Part shown: piece by piece, positions 1-8,583 of the stretch | How the letters are laid out: every line of letters starts with the position of its first letter | How positions within the stretch are numbered: the stretch's first letter is position 1 | Assembly (NCBI GenBank): GCA_002482845.1 | Contig: DLGT01000109.1 | Span: 1-58,222, forward strand | Direction: 5' to 3' | DNA from: Saprospiraceae bacterium UBA7687 | GTDB taxonomy: Bacteria; Bacteroidota; Bacteroidia; Chitinophagales; Saprospiraceae | Length of the DNA: 58,222 bases | Position numbers and translations under genes: made by a program | Notes under the pieces: generated by a model | The model's database searches: none | Seen by the model: only the letters and a program-made list of their open reading frames with translations | What the model was told of the DNA's origin: nothing

Positions 1-915
1 TCTCGGACGATAGGTAAGGTCGATTTAGAAAAGATGCGGACGGCTCCGCAATATGAAGAAACACGTAAAAATCAATGTGAATTTGGCATTGCATCTTCAG
101 GTGGAAAGCTTTTCAGAGACGGATTATTGCATCTCACTCAAGGACATACCAATCATGACTATGCATCAAAAGTTGTTCAGATTTTGACCAATACCTTGCG
201 AAGTGACATGACTCAACCAAAAGGGCAAAAAACAATCAAAAATGGTCTAAAAAATGCATTTTCACAGCAGGCATTTAGTAAGTTTAATTTCTTTCACAAG
301 TATAATACTAAGTTATATGGCAACATTCTTGTGAAAAAAACGCCTGATCAAAAAGCATGGAGACTGAACCGTCAGATACTATTTGGAAAGGGTGTGGATG
401 GTAATCAAATGACGGTCAAAATAGGATATTATCATGTAGATTTTGAAGGGCAAGTGGCTAATTATGAACATGCATTGTCTATTGCTTGTCATCGAAATGA
501 GAAGATAGAATTTAGTGACTTTACCTTGCCAAAACCCAATGAAACAGGCACTCCATGGACGTTTGTCATTATGCAAGTTTGGAGAGAAGGAACTATTCAA
601 GAAGTAACGGGTATGACGTATATGTCAGTTCTTGACTTGGTGGACAATGAAGCAACTGTTTATGACAATATAAATGAATTTGAAGAAGAACTGATCCACA
701 AATGTGGTCGTGAAATGGAAAATTCAGATAAACAAAAGTGGTATGAAGCAGATGAAAAAGGTGGGGCTAAAGTAACTAAAGGGCAGGATTTGCAAATTAG
801 TGTAGTTAATCATGGAGAATTGACGCATGGGCATCGAATGTATAGAGAAGATATGGTGAAATTTGGTGGGCATAATTGGGACGATGCGATTGGGAAGATG
901 GTGAATGGGAAGTGA
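1..915 (+). CDS. conserved Bacteroidota protein of unknown function, 5'-truncated
   Basis: The frame is open from base 1 to the TGA at 913-915. No stop precedes the first ATG at 34, so the gene probably starts upstream of the window. The region around TRKNQCEFGIASSGGKL matches, from memory, the pattern T-R-x-N-x-x-E-F-G-x-A-x-x-x-G-K of an uncharacterised family common in Bacteroidota. In full-length members this pattern lies some 40-50 residues from the N-terminus. No signal peptide, membrane segment or catalytic motif is visible in the part seen. The C-terminal half contains aromatic-rich beta-type stretches. No function can be assigned. If the family assignment is wrong, the ATG at 34 could still give a complete 293-residue protein. 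Confidence 0.75.
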   Translation, partial: SRTIGKVDLEKMRTAPQYEETRKNQCEFGIASSGGKLFRDGLLHLTQGHTNHDYASKVVQILTNTLRSDMTQPKGQKTIKNGLKNAFSQQAFSKFNFFHKYNTKLYGNILVKKTPDQKAWRLNRQILFGKGVDGNQMTVKIGYYHVDFEGQVANYEHALSIACHRNEKIEFSDFTLPKPNETGTPWTFVIMQVWREGTIQEVTGMTYMSVLDLVDNEATVYDNINEFEEELIHKCGREMENSDKQKWYEADEKGGAKVTKGQDLQISVVNHGELTHGHRMYREDMVKFGGHNWDDAIGKMVNGK

Positions 916-1078
916 TTGTTTTGATTTGCTGGATGCCGCTGAAGCTGCACAGGATTGCTTGTTCAGGGGAAGCTTCGCATTATGTTAGGTTATAATTTAA
1001 AGGTCGAAAGTAAATTTTACTAAATACTTTCGCTCATCATTTTGGTTTAACGCAGGCAGGATGACTAATTATATTGCA

Positions 1079-1098
1079 TCGTAGCAAGGACGCTACGA
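1079..1098. repeat. 7-bp perfect inverted repeat with 6-base loop
   Basis: TCGTAGC at 1079-1085 and GCTACGA at 1092-1098 are exact reverse complements around AAGGAC. No T-run follows, so it is not a standard terminator. It could be a degenerate REP-like intergenic element. Confidence 0.6.
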
Positions 1099-1127
1099 CG
1101 AACAGTAGGTTCCTATTATGAAAATGG

Positions 1128-1348
1128 GTTTTATATCTCACGGACGACACAGATATCGCAGATTTTTTGGGTTGTTGTTTCGTACTTAAATGCACGGGGA
1201 TTGGGTTTCGATATTGTTTTTTCTACCGATATTTTGTTCCTAAAGGAACAGGTTTGGGGTTCTTTTGGTTTAGCTTAGTTTTATATCTCGCAGACTACGC
1301 AGATTGCAAAGATTTTTTTAGTTTCGTACCTAAAGGCACGGGGATTGG
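1128..1348. repeat. pair of imperfect ~75-bp direct repeats
   Basis: Copy A (1128-1205) and copy B (1278-1348) share the start GTTTTATATCTC, a core of CGCAGATT-like text, and the end GGCACGGGGATTGG (TGCACGGGGATTGG in A). Between them, at 1236-1258, lies a third partial copy of the CCTAAAGGNACNGG motif. The copies differ by substitutions and small indels. They look like intergenic repeats of the 'cgcagatt' type rather than coding sequence. Confidence 0.65.
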
Positions 1349-1417
1349 CACAAGTTGCAACCTTATGCTAGCAATGAGAACTGTAATTTGCTAAACTGAA
1401 GTAAGATCTTCATTTAC

Positions 1418-2458
1418 CTACATAATTTTCTGGGCACCCTGACCTACATGGTCGTAAATGATTTTACCTTCATGACATAATGGTTTGAGTTCTGAAGTGA
1501 TAAATGATCTTACGTCAAGTTCGTTTTCATGAGGATATAATAGATGTACATTAGGGCCTGCATCTAGTGTAAAATAAACAGGTATATTAGTATCTGTTCT
1601 GAATGATTTTACTTTCTTGATAATGGCTAAAGAACCTTCTTCCATCAGCATATACGAAGGATCAGAACACATCATTAAGGCGTGGAGTGTGAGCGCTTCG
1701 TCTTCGGTGATTTTACCGAAAGTTTGTAAGTCGCCATCTTTTAGTGCTGCCAATAAAGTGATTATTCTATCATTAGCTTGTTTGTATCTCGCTTCTGCAT
1801 AAGGATTACCTATCATTAGGTTATGGCCTGCTGTCGATGAAACACTTTTTTCTTTGGCACTCACGATGAGGATATCGTCATGAAAGGTTTTGAAAACAGG
1901 GTGTATTTCTGATCCAATACCAATAGCGTATTCATCAGATGAGTGGGCAATATCTGGATGGTGGCCCCAAAGTGCCATTTCTGGATATATTGATCTGCAT
2001 GCGCTACCACTTCCGAGTCTAGAGATGATAGATGCTTTGGTGATGAAATCAGTTTGTATAGATGCTTCACCTGATATCATTTGTTCTATTTCGCAAAGAC
2101 ATAAGGCTAGGGCTGACATTCCTGATGCTGATGAAGCAATGCCGCTACTATGTGGAAAGGAGTTGCTACTATCTATTTGTAATGTCACCTCTTTTAGAAA
2201 TGGGAAGTAGTCATCTACAAGACTATCTAAAAACTTTTCTATTCTTGCTGCAAAAGCTGGATTTTCTTTCCCTTCTAGGGTGAAAGAAAGTTCTACTCTC
2301 CCGAATTTATTATAGTTTTCCCAAGCTATAAATGTCCTAGTTGCTGCAGTATTCAGCGTAAAACTGACAGATGGATTGTTTGGTAATTGACGACCATGTT
2401 TTCCCCAATATTTTACAAGTGCTATATTTGATGGGCTTTGCCAACCTGTTTTCAGCAT
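1418..2458 (-). CDS. mvaD: diphosphomevalonate decarboxylase
   Basis: This GHMP-superfamily enzyme converts mevalonate diphosphate, with ATP, to isopentenyl diphosphate, the last step of the cytosolic mevalonate route. The 346 residues match the family length. The N-terminus carries the substrate-loop motif SPSNIALVKYWGK (residues 8-20). The ATP-binding motif PHSSGIASSASG is at 102-113, SGSACRS with its conserved Arg at 150-156, and the catalytic Asp in LDAGPN is D299. The gene lies two bases downstream of the DUF4294 gene and is probably cotranscribed with it. A mevalonate-kinase-like gene lies 39 kb away at 41324. No HMG-CoA synthase or reductase is in the window. The start ATG is the only reasonable one. 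Confidence 0.95.
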   Translation of the reverse strand: MLKTGWQSPSNIALVKYWGKHGRQLPNNPSVSFTLNTAATRTFIAWENYNKFGRVELSFTLEGKENPAFAARIEKFLDSLVDDYFPFLKEVTLQIDSSNSFPHSSGIASSASGMSALALCLCEIEQMISGEASIQTDFITKASIISRLGSGSACRSIYPEMALWGHHPDIAHSSDEYAIGIGSEIHPVFKTFHDDILIVSAKEKSVSSTAGHNLMIGNPYAEARYKQANDRIITLLAALKDGDLQTFGKITEDEALTLHALMMCSDPSYMLMEEGSLAIIKKVKSFRTDTNIPVYFTLDAGPNVHLLYPHENELDVRSFITSELKPLCHEGKIIYDHVGQGAQKIM

Positions 2459-2460
2459 AT

Positions 2461-3126
2461 TTATGATTTACTTCGGTTAATTTTAATGTATTTCAGATTG
2501 GTATCATTTTCTATTCTATAGGATACATCAAAGTCATTGAGCACGGCATCTAGTATGGGATATTGACCATGATTATACCCTTCTTTCAGTTCATAGCTGT
2601 ATAACTTTGAGAATGCATTCCAATAAAAAGCCTTAAAACCTCCTTTTAGTTCCTTGATCATATTATAGATAGGTTCACCCGTTTCTTTTTCGATCATTTT
2701 GATCATGATCTTGCCTTGGAGCTTGGTGAGATTGGTCAAAGGTTCTTCAAATTCTTTGGTGAGTTGCTCTTCTAATTCTGCTATTTTTTTCTTTCTTTCT
2801 CTCTTGCTCATATGTTGAGAAGCATATTCTAGCTCTCTGAATATTCTGATGGCTTCTTTTGCATAAGGATAAACCTTGGCGGCATAGTTTCTAAATCTTT
2901 GATATTTTTTGTAGTCTTCATCACTGGCAAAACTACGCATAGCCGTTATACTGACATTGTCTAAGTTGGCCAAAATCAGGGTGTCACCTTCTTCTGTAAT
3001 AACAGCAGAATAGACCTGACCTTCAAAAGTGATTTTTGTTTCTCGACCCAATTGGTCTAAGATTGGTTTTTGAGCTTGCAATGCTAAACCGCAGAAGCTA
3101 CAAACGATTAAAAATAATTTGTTCAT
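2461..3126 (-). CDS. exported DUF4294 family protein
   Basis: This 221-residue protein begins with a clear signal peptide (MNKLFLIVCSFCGLALQAQ) and so is exported, probably to the periplasm or outer membrane. The region from about residue 70 (DEDYKKYQRFRNYAAKVYPYAKEA and onward) through the Lys/Glu-rich helical middle and the GGFKAFYWNAFSKLYSY stretch is typical of DUF4294, a Bacteroidota-restricted family without known function. It is followed after two bases by mvaD, and Bacteroidota genomes may keep such pairs for reasons unrelated to function. No enzyme motif is visible. The region upstream (3127-3301) is shared with the divergent OmpA-type gene. Confidence 0.88.
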   Translation of the reverse strand: MNKLFLIVCSFCGLALQAQKPILDQLGRETKITFEGQVYSAVITEEGDTLILANLDNVSITAMRSFASDEDYKKYQRFRNYAAKVYPYAKEAIRIFRELEYASQHMSKRERKKKIAELEEQLTKEFEEPLTNLTKLQGKIMIKMIEKETGEPIYNMIKELKGGFKAFYWNAFSKLYSYELKEGYNHGQYPILDAVLNDFDVSYRIENDTNLKYIKINRSKS

Positions 3127-3178
3127 TAGTATGATTTACTCAAACGAAAACGCAAAATAAGTAGATTTAGTTATCACA

Positions 3179-3211
3179 TTTGAATTTCTTTAACATAACT
3201 TGGTATATTTG
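3179..3211 (+). promoter_or_regulatory. Bacteroidota-type promoter of the OmpA/PD40 gene
   Basis: TTTG at 3179-3182 is followed after 21 bases by TATATTTG at 3204-3211. This matches the -33 TTG and -7 TAnnTTTG boxes of Bacteroidota. The predicted transcript start is about 3218, about 110 bases before the TTG start codon. Confidence 0.6.
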
Positions 3212-3328
3212 TGGCATTATTTTGTACCAACAAAGAAAAGAGTATCTAATTTATGGAATGTTAAAACATTGAAAATGTACATTTTAAAATTGTGACACTA
3301 ATTGATACCCATTGAAGACCATTTTATT

Positions 3329-5026
3329 TTGAATAGAATTTTTATAATTGTTTGCGTTTTTCTTGCTACTATTTCAGTAGGATTAGGTCAACATTCCTTA
3401 AAAAAAATTGATTATCCTGTCAACAGCGATCATCTAGACGAAATATGTCCTGTGGTATCTTATGATGAAGATATCTTATTTTTTACAAGGGTAGCAGATC
3501 CAAACTGTGAAAAAACATTATTTGTAGATAGTTTTGATGTCTTTTTGACGATGGATGAAACGAAATATAATGATAAGCTCAAACAAGTATTTACACAAAT
3601 AGCAGCCCAACCTATTGCTGATCCTTATGCTTCTTCATACAATCAAGACATTTGGTACACTAAGTTGAAAAATAGTGAGACGGAAGGTATTTTTCATCCT
3701 GGGTATCCGATCAACGATGTATTGCCCAATAGTATTTGTGCCAACTTTGGAAAACAACATAAATACCTGGTCATCAATCAATTTGCTACTTTCGGCGGGA
3801 TAGATAGAGGGTTTTCAATGACAGAAAAAAGTGGTATAGACTTTAAGTTTCCTACTCCCATTCATATCAAAAATTTCACTACCAAAAGCAACGAGGTTAA
3901 TATTACAGCGAGTCTTGATACTGCTATTTTGATATTGGCTATGATTACCAAGGATAGTTTTGTCCATATGGATTTGTTTGTTTCTTTTCATAGTGGTGAC
4001 CATAATTACAGCGAGCCTATTCATATGGGCAATGGTATAAATTCACCATATAGAGAATCTACTCCTATGTTGACCCACGATGGCAAAAGGTTATATTTTA
4101 CTTCGGATAGACCTGGTGGTTACGGTGGCAAAGATATATATTACAGTGATAGATTGGATTTTACCTATACAAAATGGTCGGTTCCCCAAAAACTAAATCC
4201 ACCTGTTAATTCTATCTATGATGATTCGCATCCGCACTTGCTCAAAGACAACGATGTTATCTACTTCACTTCCAATAGAGATGGCAGTAGTGATATATTT
4301 AAAGCTAAATTGCTGAGACAAAAATTAGAAAAAGAAATTGTCATTACCTTTCACATGATCAATGGGGAGACGGGTAAAAAAATGGTAGGTGAGTTGTCTT
4401 GGGGTGAAGCGTACAAAGATAAAAGAGAAGGGTTTTTTAGAGCAAAGGATGGTATATGTGGTTACAAGTTTTTTGAAAACAAACCGATGTCATTTATTGC
4501 CAATAACAGAAACTACAAAAGTCAAGAAGTCATTATCGATCCGCAAGAACTAGCCAATGCTGGCATTTATGAGCAAACCGTAGAACTCATTTTGTATGCA
4601 GATAGTACTTATGGTAAACAAGCTGAAGTTCCAATAGTGGTCCATCAAAATGAACCTGTTGCCATTACAGAACAAGATCTGAAAAAAACAATCATGCTGG
4701 ACAATATATATTTTGAGCGTGCTAAACCGATCGTATTGACAGAATCTTATCCATCTATTGATAAACTTGCTGAGGTATTACTTACTAGACCAAAACTGTA
4801 CATTCAGATCGTAGGTCATACTGATAATGTAGGAGATAAGGATGCTTTGCGAATTTTGTCAGAACAAAGGGCGGAAGCCATCAAAACTTTATTAATAGAA
4901 CGTGGAGTACCATCAGCTAGAATAGATACGCATGGATATGGAGACACAAAACCATTGGGACCGAATGATACTGAAGCCAATAAAAGTAAAAATCGAAGGG
5001 TGGAGATTAAAATTATTTCACAGTAG
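3329..5026 (+). CDS. OmpA-family protein with PD40 beta-propeller repeats
   Basis: This is a peptidoglycan-associated outer-membrane type protein. No ATG is available near the 5' end, and a stop lies directly before the TTG at 3302. The TTG at 3329 gives a clean signal peptide (NRIFIIVCVFLATISVGLGQ), whereas the one at 3302 would add an acidic leader, so 3329 is preferred. The middle carries WD40-like PD40 blades (YFTSDRPGGYGGKDIYYS, then YFTSNRDGSSDIF). Residues about 457-565 form an OmpA-like domain with the peptidoglycan-binding signature GHTDNVG...LSEQRAEAI...SKNRRVEI. Such proteins probably anchor or organise envelope structures in Bacteroidota. The exact role is unknown. It stands alone, divergent from DUF4294. 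Confidence 0.9.
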   Translation: MNRIFIIVCVFLATISVGLGQHSLKKIDYPVNSDHLDEICPVVSYDEDILFFTRVADPNCEKTLFVDSFDVFLTMDETKYNDKLKQVFTQIAAQPIADPYASSYNQDIWYTKLKNSETEGIFHPGYPINDVLPNSICANFGKQHKYLVINQFATFGGIDRGFSMTEKSGIDFKFPTPIHIKNFTTKSNEVNITASLDTAILILAMITKDSFVHMDLFVSFHSGDHNYSEPIHMGNGINSPYRESTPMLTHDGKRLYFTSDRPGGYGGKDIYYSDRLDFTYTKWSVPQKLNPPVNSIYDDSHPHLLKDNDVIYFTSNRDGSSDIFKAKLLRQKLEKEIVITFHMINGETGKKMVGELSWGEAYKDKREGFFRAKDGICGYKFFENKPMSFIANNRNYKSQEVIIDPQELANAGIYEQTVELILYADSTYGKQAEVPIVVHQNEPVAITEQDLKKTIMLDNIYFERAKPIVLTESYPSIDKLAEVLLTRPKLYIQIVGHTDNVGDKDALRILSEQRAEAIKTLLIERGVPSARIDTHGYGDTKPLGPNDTEANKSKNRRVEIKIISQ

Positions 5027-5166
5027 TTTGATAGATCTTTTTACATTGTCATTATCAATATTCCAACTATTGCAGCATACTTTTAGATGATGAGTTTTTA
5101 ATAGATATGTTTTTTAAAAAAATAACTATTTTTGAGTGCTAGCATCGAAAAATTGACTACTTAGTG

Positions 5167-5174
5167 TATATTTG
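5167..5174 (+). promoter_or_regulatory. candidate -7 box upstream of malQ
   Basis: TATATTTG fits TAnnTTTG. No well-spaced TTG is seen upstream, so the support is one box only. The predicted 5' leader before malQ would be about 95 bases. Confidence 0.4.
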
Positions 5175-5276
5175 CCACTAATAACAATTTGGTCAGAAAT
5201 TGTGCAGATATTATGTATAAAATTCTTGATTGAAGGTCAACAACATTACTAAAGCCATTTATAACAATATAACCAC

Positions 5277-7946
5277 ATGTTTTTACATTTTCATATTCAT
5301 TACAAAACTATATTCGGTGAACAAATTTCTATAAAATACCACACTAAAAGTGACCCTAAAGATAAAGTTGTTCAATGCCAAACATACGATGGAGAAAATT
5401 GGATAGCAAGTATTCAGTTAGATGCTAATGTCAGCATATATTATCATTACATCCTACTCAAAGATGGTGTAGAACGTTATAAAGAATGGGGAAAGCCTAG
5501 GCTGATACATACAAAGGGCTTGGCAGAAAATGTCTTTCTAGAAGATAAGTGGAGACCAAGGGACAATGAAAATAATGCCTTTTTGTCCACTGCATTTACG
5601 GAGTCTATTTTTAAACGGACAACTACTAAAAAGTTGTCTAAGATAGATGGTCAGAAAAATAGGATTTCATTCAGACTGCACTGTGCTAATTTACCATCTC
5701 ATCTCAGTTTTGGTATCTGTGGTGATATTCCAGAATTAGGAAATTGGGTCACACCTGTGTTGCTGAGTGATGCAGACTACCCTATGTGGCAGCTTGACAT
5801 TACACATGACCACAAAAATATCCATATAGCTTATAAATATGTGATCATTGATACAAAAACGAAACAAATTCTTTATTGGGAAGAAGGAAGCAATAGGGTT
5901 TGTCATTTTGTATTACCTGAAGAAAATGGTCAGCAGCTAATCCTTACAGATGAAAACTTTGCCTTTGGTAATCAGAAATGGAGAGGCAGTGGTGTAGCGA
6001 TACCTGTATTTTCATTACGTAGCCAAAATGGGTGTGGTATAGGTGAGTTTTCTGACTTAAAATTGCTAGTAGATTGGACCCATGGTTTGGGTATGAATAT
6101 GATCCAAGTACTACCTGTCAATGATACCATTGCCAATAAAACATGGCTAGATAGTTACCCTTATGCTGCTATATCTGTATTTGCCCTTCATCCTTTGTAC
6201 ATTAATTTGCAAGACATTGCCGTATTAAAGGATACATCAGATCAGAAAGCATTACAAGCAGCTGCCAAGTCGCTAAATAGTCTAGAACAAGTAGATTTTG
6301 AAAAAGTATTAGCTACTAAGTTTTTGTATTTACGCAAGCTTTATGAGCAAGAATATGAAACTTTTATAAAAGATAAGGAAGTTGCAAAATTTATCAGTCA
6401 GAATGAAAGTTGGCTCAAATCATATGCAGTTTTTTGTCACCTTAGAGACAAGTATCAGTCATGTAACTTTAACCTGTGGCCGAAATATTCGAAGTTCAGT
6501 CTTGCCATAACAAACGAATTGTGTAGCCCTAGTTATGAAGGTTATCGCGATGTGTTGTTTTATTATTTTGTACAATATCATGCTGACAAACAACTCCTAG
6601 AAGCTAAACATTATGCTCGTTCAAAAAGAGTGGTGCTAAAAGGAGACTTGCCTATTGGGATCTACAGATTCAGTTGTGATGCTTGGGTAGCCCCTGAGTT
6701 GTATAATATGAACGAACAAGCAGGTGCACCACCTGATGATTATGCCGTATTGGGCCAAAACTGGGGATTTCCTACCTACAATTGGTCGGAAATGGCAAAA
6801 GATGGCTTCTTGTGGTGGCAAAATAGGATGCGTCAACTCAATAGATATTTTGATGCTTTGAGGATAGATCACATCTTGGGATTCTTCCGCATATGGCAGA
6901 TACCTACGGATCAAGTAGAAGGTACCATGGGATCATTCAATCCACGATTACCATTTACCAGAGAAGAATTGGCACAGTATGGTATATCGGGAGATCTTAG
7001 CAGGTTTACTATGCCTTACCTTACCTTTGATCATTTGTCACAATTGTTTGGTTCTGAACTTGACGATGTATTTGATGTCTTCTTTACCAAACACAATGAT
7101 GGTCGTATTGTATTTAAGTCTTCCTTTGATACACAACTAGAAATAAGTCACTTTGTAGCTCAAAACCAAAAGTATAAAAAGTACGAAAAGAACTTATTGA
7201 TGCTCGTAAGTAATGTACTTTTACTCGTAGAGCCCAATAGTGATGGTCAGCAATTTAACCCCAGGATTACCCTAGCTACGACACTTTCTTACAGTCAGCT
7301 AGACGCCTATACTCAGTCCAAAATCATGAAGTTGTATAATGATTACTATTATAATCGCCATGATGAATACTGGAGACAACAGGCATTGTGGAAACTTCCT
7401 GCCATTCTAGACGCAAGCGATATGCTCATATGTGGTGAAGATTTAGGTATGATACCGAAAGCCGTACCTGGTGTCATGCGTGATCTCAACATAATTTCCT
7501 TAGAAATCCAACGTATGCCTAAGGGAAATTCCAAATTTGGTCAAGTCCCATCTTATCCATATTTTTCAGTGTGCAGTCCTTCTTGTCACGATATGTCTAC
7601 AATCAGAGGATGGTGGCAAGGAGACCATGAAAATGCTAAAGATTATTATTACAATTACCTGAAATGGTATGGTTACACGCCGATGGATGGAAGTCCTGAA
7701 ATCGTACAAGCCATTGTGGAAGATCATTTGGCATCACCAAGTATGCTCGCTATTTTTCCTATCCAAGATTTAGTGGGTATGGAAGCTGCCTTAAGGAAAG
7801 AAGATGCTTACTCAGAACAAATCAATGAACCTAGCAACCCTAAACATTACTGGAGATTCCGTTTTCATATGAATATGGAAGACTTGGTCAAAGAAAATGG
7901 GCTGAATGATAAGATAAGGTCATTGGTCAAAAAATATGGTAGGTAG
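5277..7946 (+). CDS. malQ: 4-alpha-glucanotransferase (amylomaltase) with two N-terminal CBM20 domains
   Basis: This enzyme disproportionates maltodextrins by breaking and re-forming alpha-1,4 bonds, and acts in the cytoplasm in glycogen/maltose metabolism. The 889 residues match the long Bacteroidota form. Residues about 1-105 and 125-225 are two CBM20 starch-binding domains (the second shows GICGDIPELGNW). The GH77 barrel follows. The catalytic residues fit the family: Asp531 in RIDH (nucleophile), Glu721 in CGEDLG (acid/base) and Asp772 in the HDMSTIRGWW motif. No signal peptide is present. The next gene starts three bases after its stop, and a serine hydrolase with a glycogen-binding-like domain follows, suggesting a local alpha-glucan theme. 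Confidence 0.96.
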   Translation: MFLHFHIHYKTIFGEQISIKYHTKSDPKDKVVQCQTYDGENWIASIQLDANVSIYYHYILLKDGVERYKEWGKPRLIHTKGLAENVFLEDKWRPRDNENNAFLSTAFTESIFKRTTTKKLSKIDGQKNRISFRLHCANLPSHLSFGICGDIPELGNWVTPVLLSDADYPMWQLDITHDHKNIHIAYKYVIIDTKTKQILYWEEGSNRVCHFVLPEENGQQLILTDENFAFGNQKWRGSGVAIPVFSLRSQNGCGIGEFSDLKLLVDWTHGLGMNMIQVLPVNDTIANKTWLDSYPYAAISVFALHPLYINLQDIAVLKDTSDQKALQAAAKSLNSLEQVDFEKVLATKFLYLRKLYEQEYETFIKDKEVAKFISQNESWLKSYAVFCHLRDKYQSCNFNLWPKYSKFSLAITNELCSPSYEGYRDVLFYYFVQYHADKQLLEAKHYARSKRVVLKGDLPIGIYRFSCDAWVAPELYNMNEQAGAPPDDYAVLGQNWGFPTYNWSEMAKDGFLWWQNRMRQLNRYFDALRIDHILGFFRIWQIPTDQVEGTMGSFNPRLPFTREELAQYGISGDLSRFTMPYLTFDHLSQLFGSELDDVFDVFFTKHNDGRIVFKSSFDTQLEISHFVAQNQKYKKYEKNLLMLVSNVLLLVEPNSDGQQFNPRITLATTLSYSQLDAYTQSKIMKLYNDYYYNRHDEYWRQQALWKLPAILDASDMLICGEDLGMIPKAVPGVMRDLNIISLEIQRMPKGNSKFGQVPSYPYFSVCSPSCHDMSTIRGWWQGDHENAKDYYYNYLKWYGYTPMDGSPEIVQAIVEDHLASPSMLAIFPIQDLVGMEAALRKEDAYSEQINEPSNPKHYWRFRFHMNMEDLVKENGLNDKIRSLVKKYGR

Positions 7947-7949
7947 CGT

Positions 7950-8468
7950 ATGTCTTCTATAAGTTTTAAAGCCACCTTGTCACATTTTGAAAACTCTCCA
8001 TTATGGGGATGGCACTTTTTGGTTTCTGACGAAATGGCTCGGACTTTTATAGAAGGAAATGATCGTAGAGTCGTTTGCAAAATCAATGGTGAGACGACGA
8101 TCCACTGTGCGTTAATGCCCAATAAAGGGACATGGTTTGTAATGTTAAATCAGGAGATCATTAAAAAATTGCAATTGACCCTACATGGGGAAATCCATGT
8201 GGAAATGGTCAAAGACGAATCCAAATATGGCATGCCTATGCCTGATGAATTTCAAGAAGTACTCTATCAAGAACCTGATGCAAGTAAATATTTTCATGAA
8301 CTCACAGCAGGCAAACAAAGGAGTCTATTATATATTGTGGGAAAGGTCAAAAACACGGAAAGTCGTATCAAAAAATCACTTGCCATAGCGGATCATTTGG
8401 TAGCCAATAAAGGTAAGCTTGACTATAAAATGCTCAATGAAGCCTTTAAGGAATATAATAAGATGTGA
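7950..8468 (+). CDS. YdeI/OmpD-associated family protein with DUF1905
   Basis: This 172-residue soluble protein starts with a DUF1905 beta-barrel-like domain (from FKATLSHFENSPLWGWHFLV to about residue 85). It ends with a helical YdeI-type region (LYQEPDASKYFHELTAGKQRSLLYIV, then the Lys-rich part). YdeI-type proteins were linked to bacteriocin or peptide resistance in enterobacteria, but the biochemical role is not settled, and the fusion with DUF1905 is common in Bacteroidota. It starts three bases after malQ and is likely cotranscribed. No signal peptide or membrane segment is seen. Any link with glucan metabolism is only positional. Confidence 0.85.
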   Translation: MSSISFKATLSHFENSPLWGWHFLVSDEMARTFIEGNDRRVVCKINGETTIHCALMPNKGTWFVMLNQEIIKKLQLTLHGEIHVEMVKDESKYGMPMPDEFQEVLYQEPDASKYFHELTAGKQRSLLYIVGKVKNTESRIKKSLAIADHLVANKGKLDYKMLNEAFKEYNKM

Positions 8469-8583
8469 TGGGTTGTAAATTGGAGATACGTATTCCATTT
8501 TACTCACTTTTATCAAATTAGATGTTTTCATTTTCGTACAAAAGGATGAATGGGTTTCTCTAGATTTTAAAATGCTTTGAATT

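Larger units (their letters stand above)
916..1417. other. gene-free stretch with short inverted and direct repeats
   Basis: No credible gene is seen. The stretch holds an 8-bp inverted repeat (1005-1012 with 1025-1032), a 7-bp inverted repeat (1079-1085 with 1092-1098) and a pair of imperfect direct repeats (1128-1205 and 1278-1348). A 75-codon frame inside it has the composition of repeat DNA rather than protein. It separates the truncated first gene (+) from the leftward mvaD pair, so both upstream and downstream transcripts end here. A weak tgaag/cttca hairpin near 1397-1413 could end mvaD transcripts. Confidence 0.6.

Noticed and set aside
1167..1394. 75-codon rightward frame
   Set aside because: It spans the duplicated intergenic repeat, has repeated FVPKGTGxG text from the DNA repeats, and lacks a signal or family pattern.
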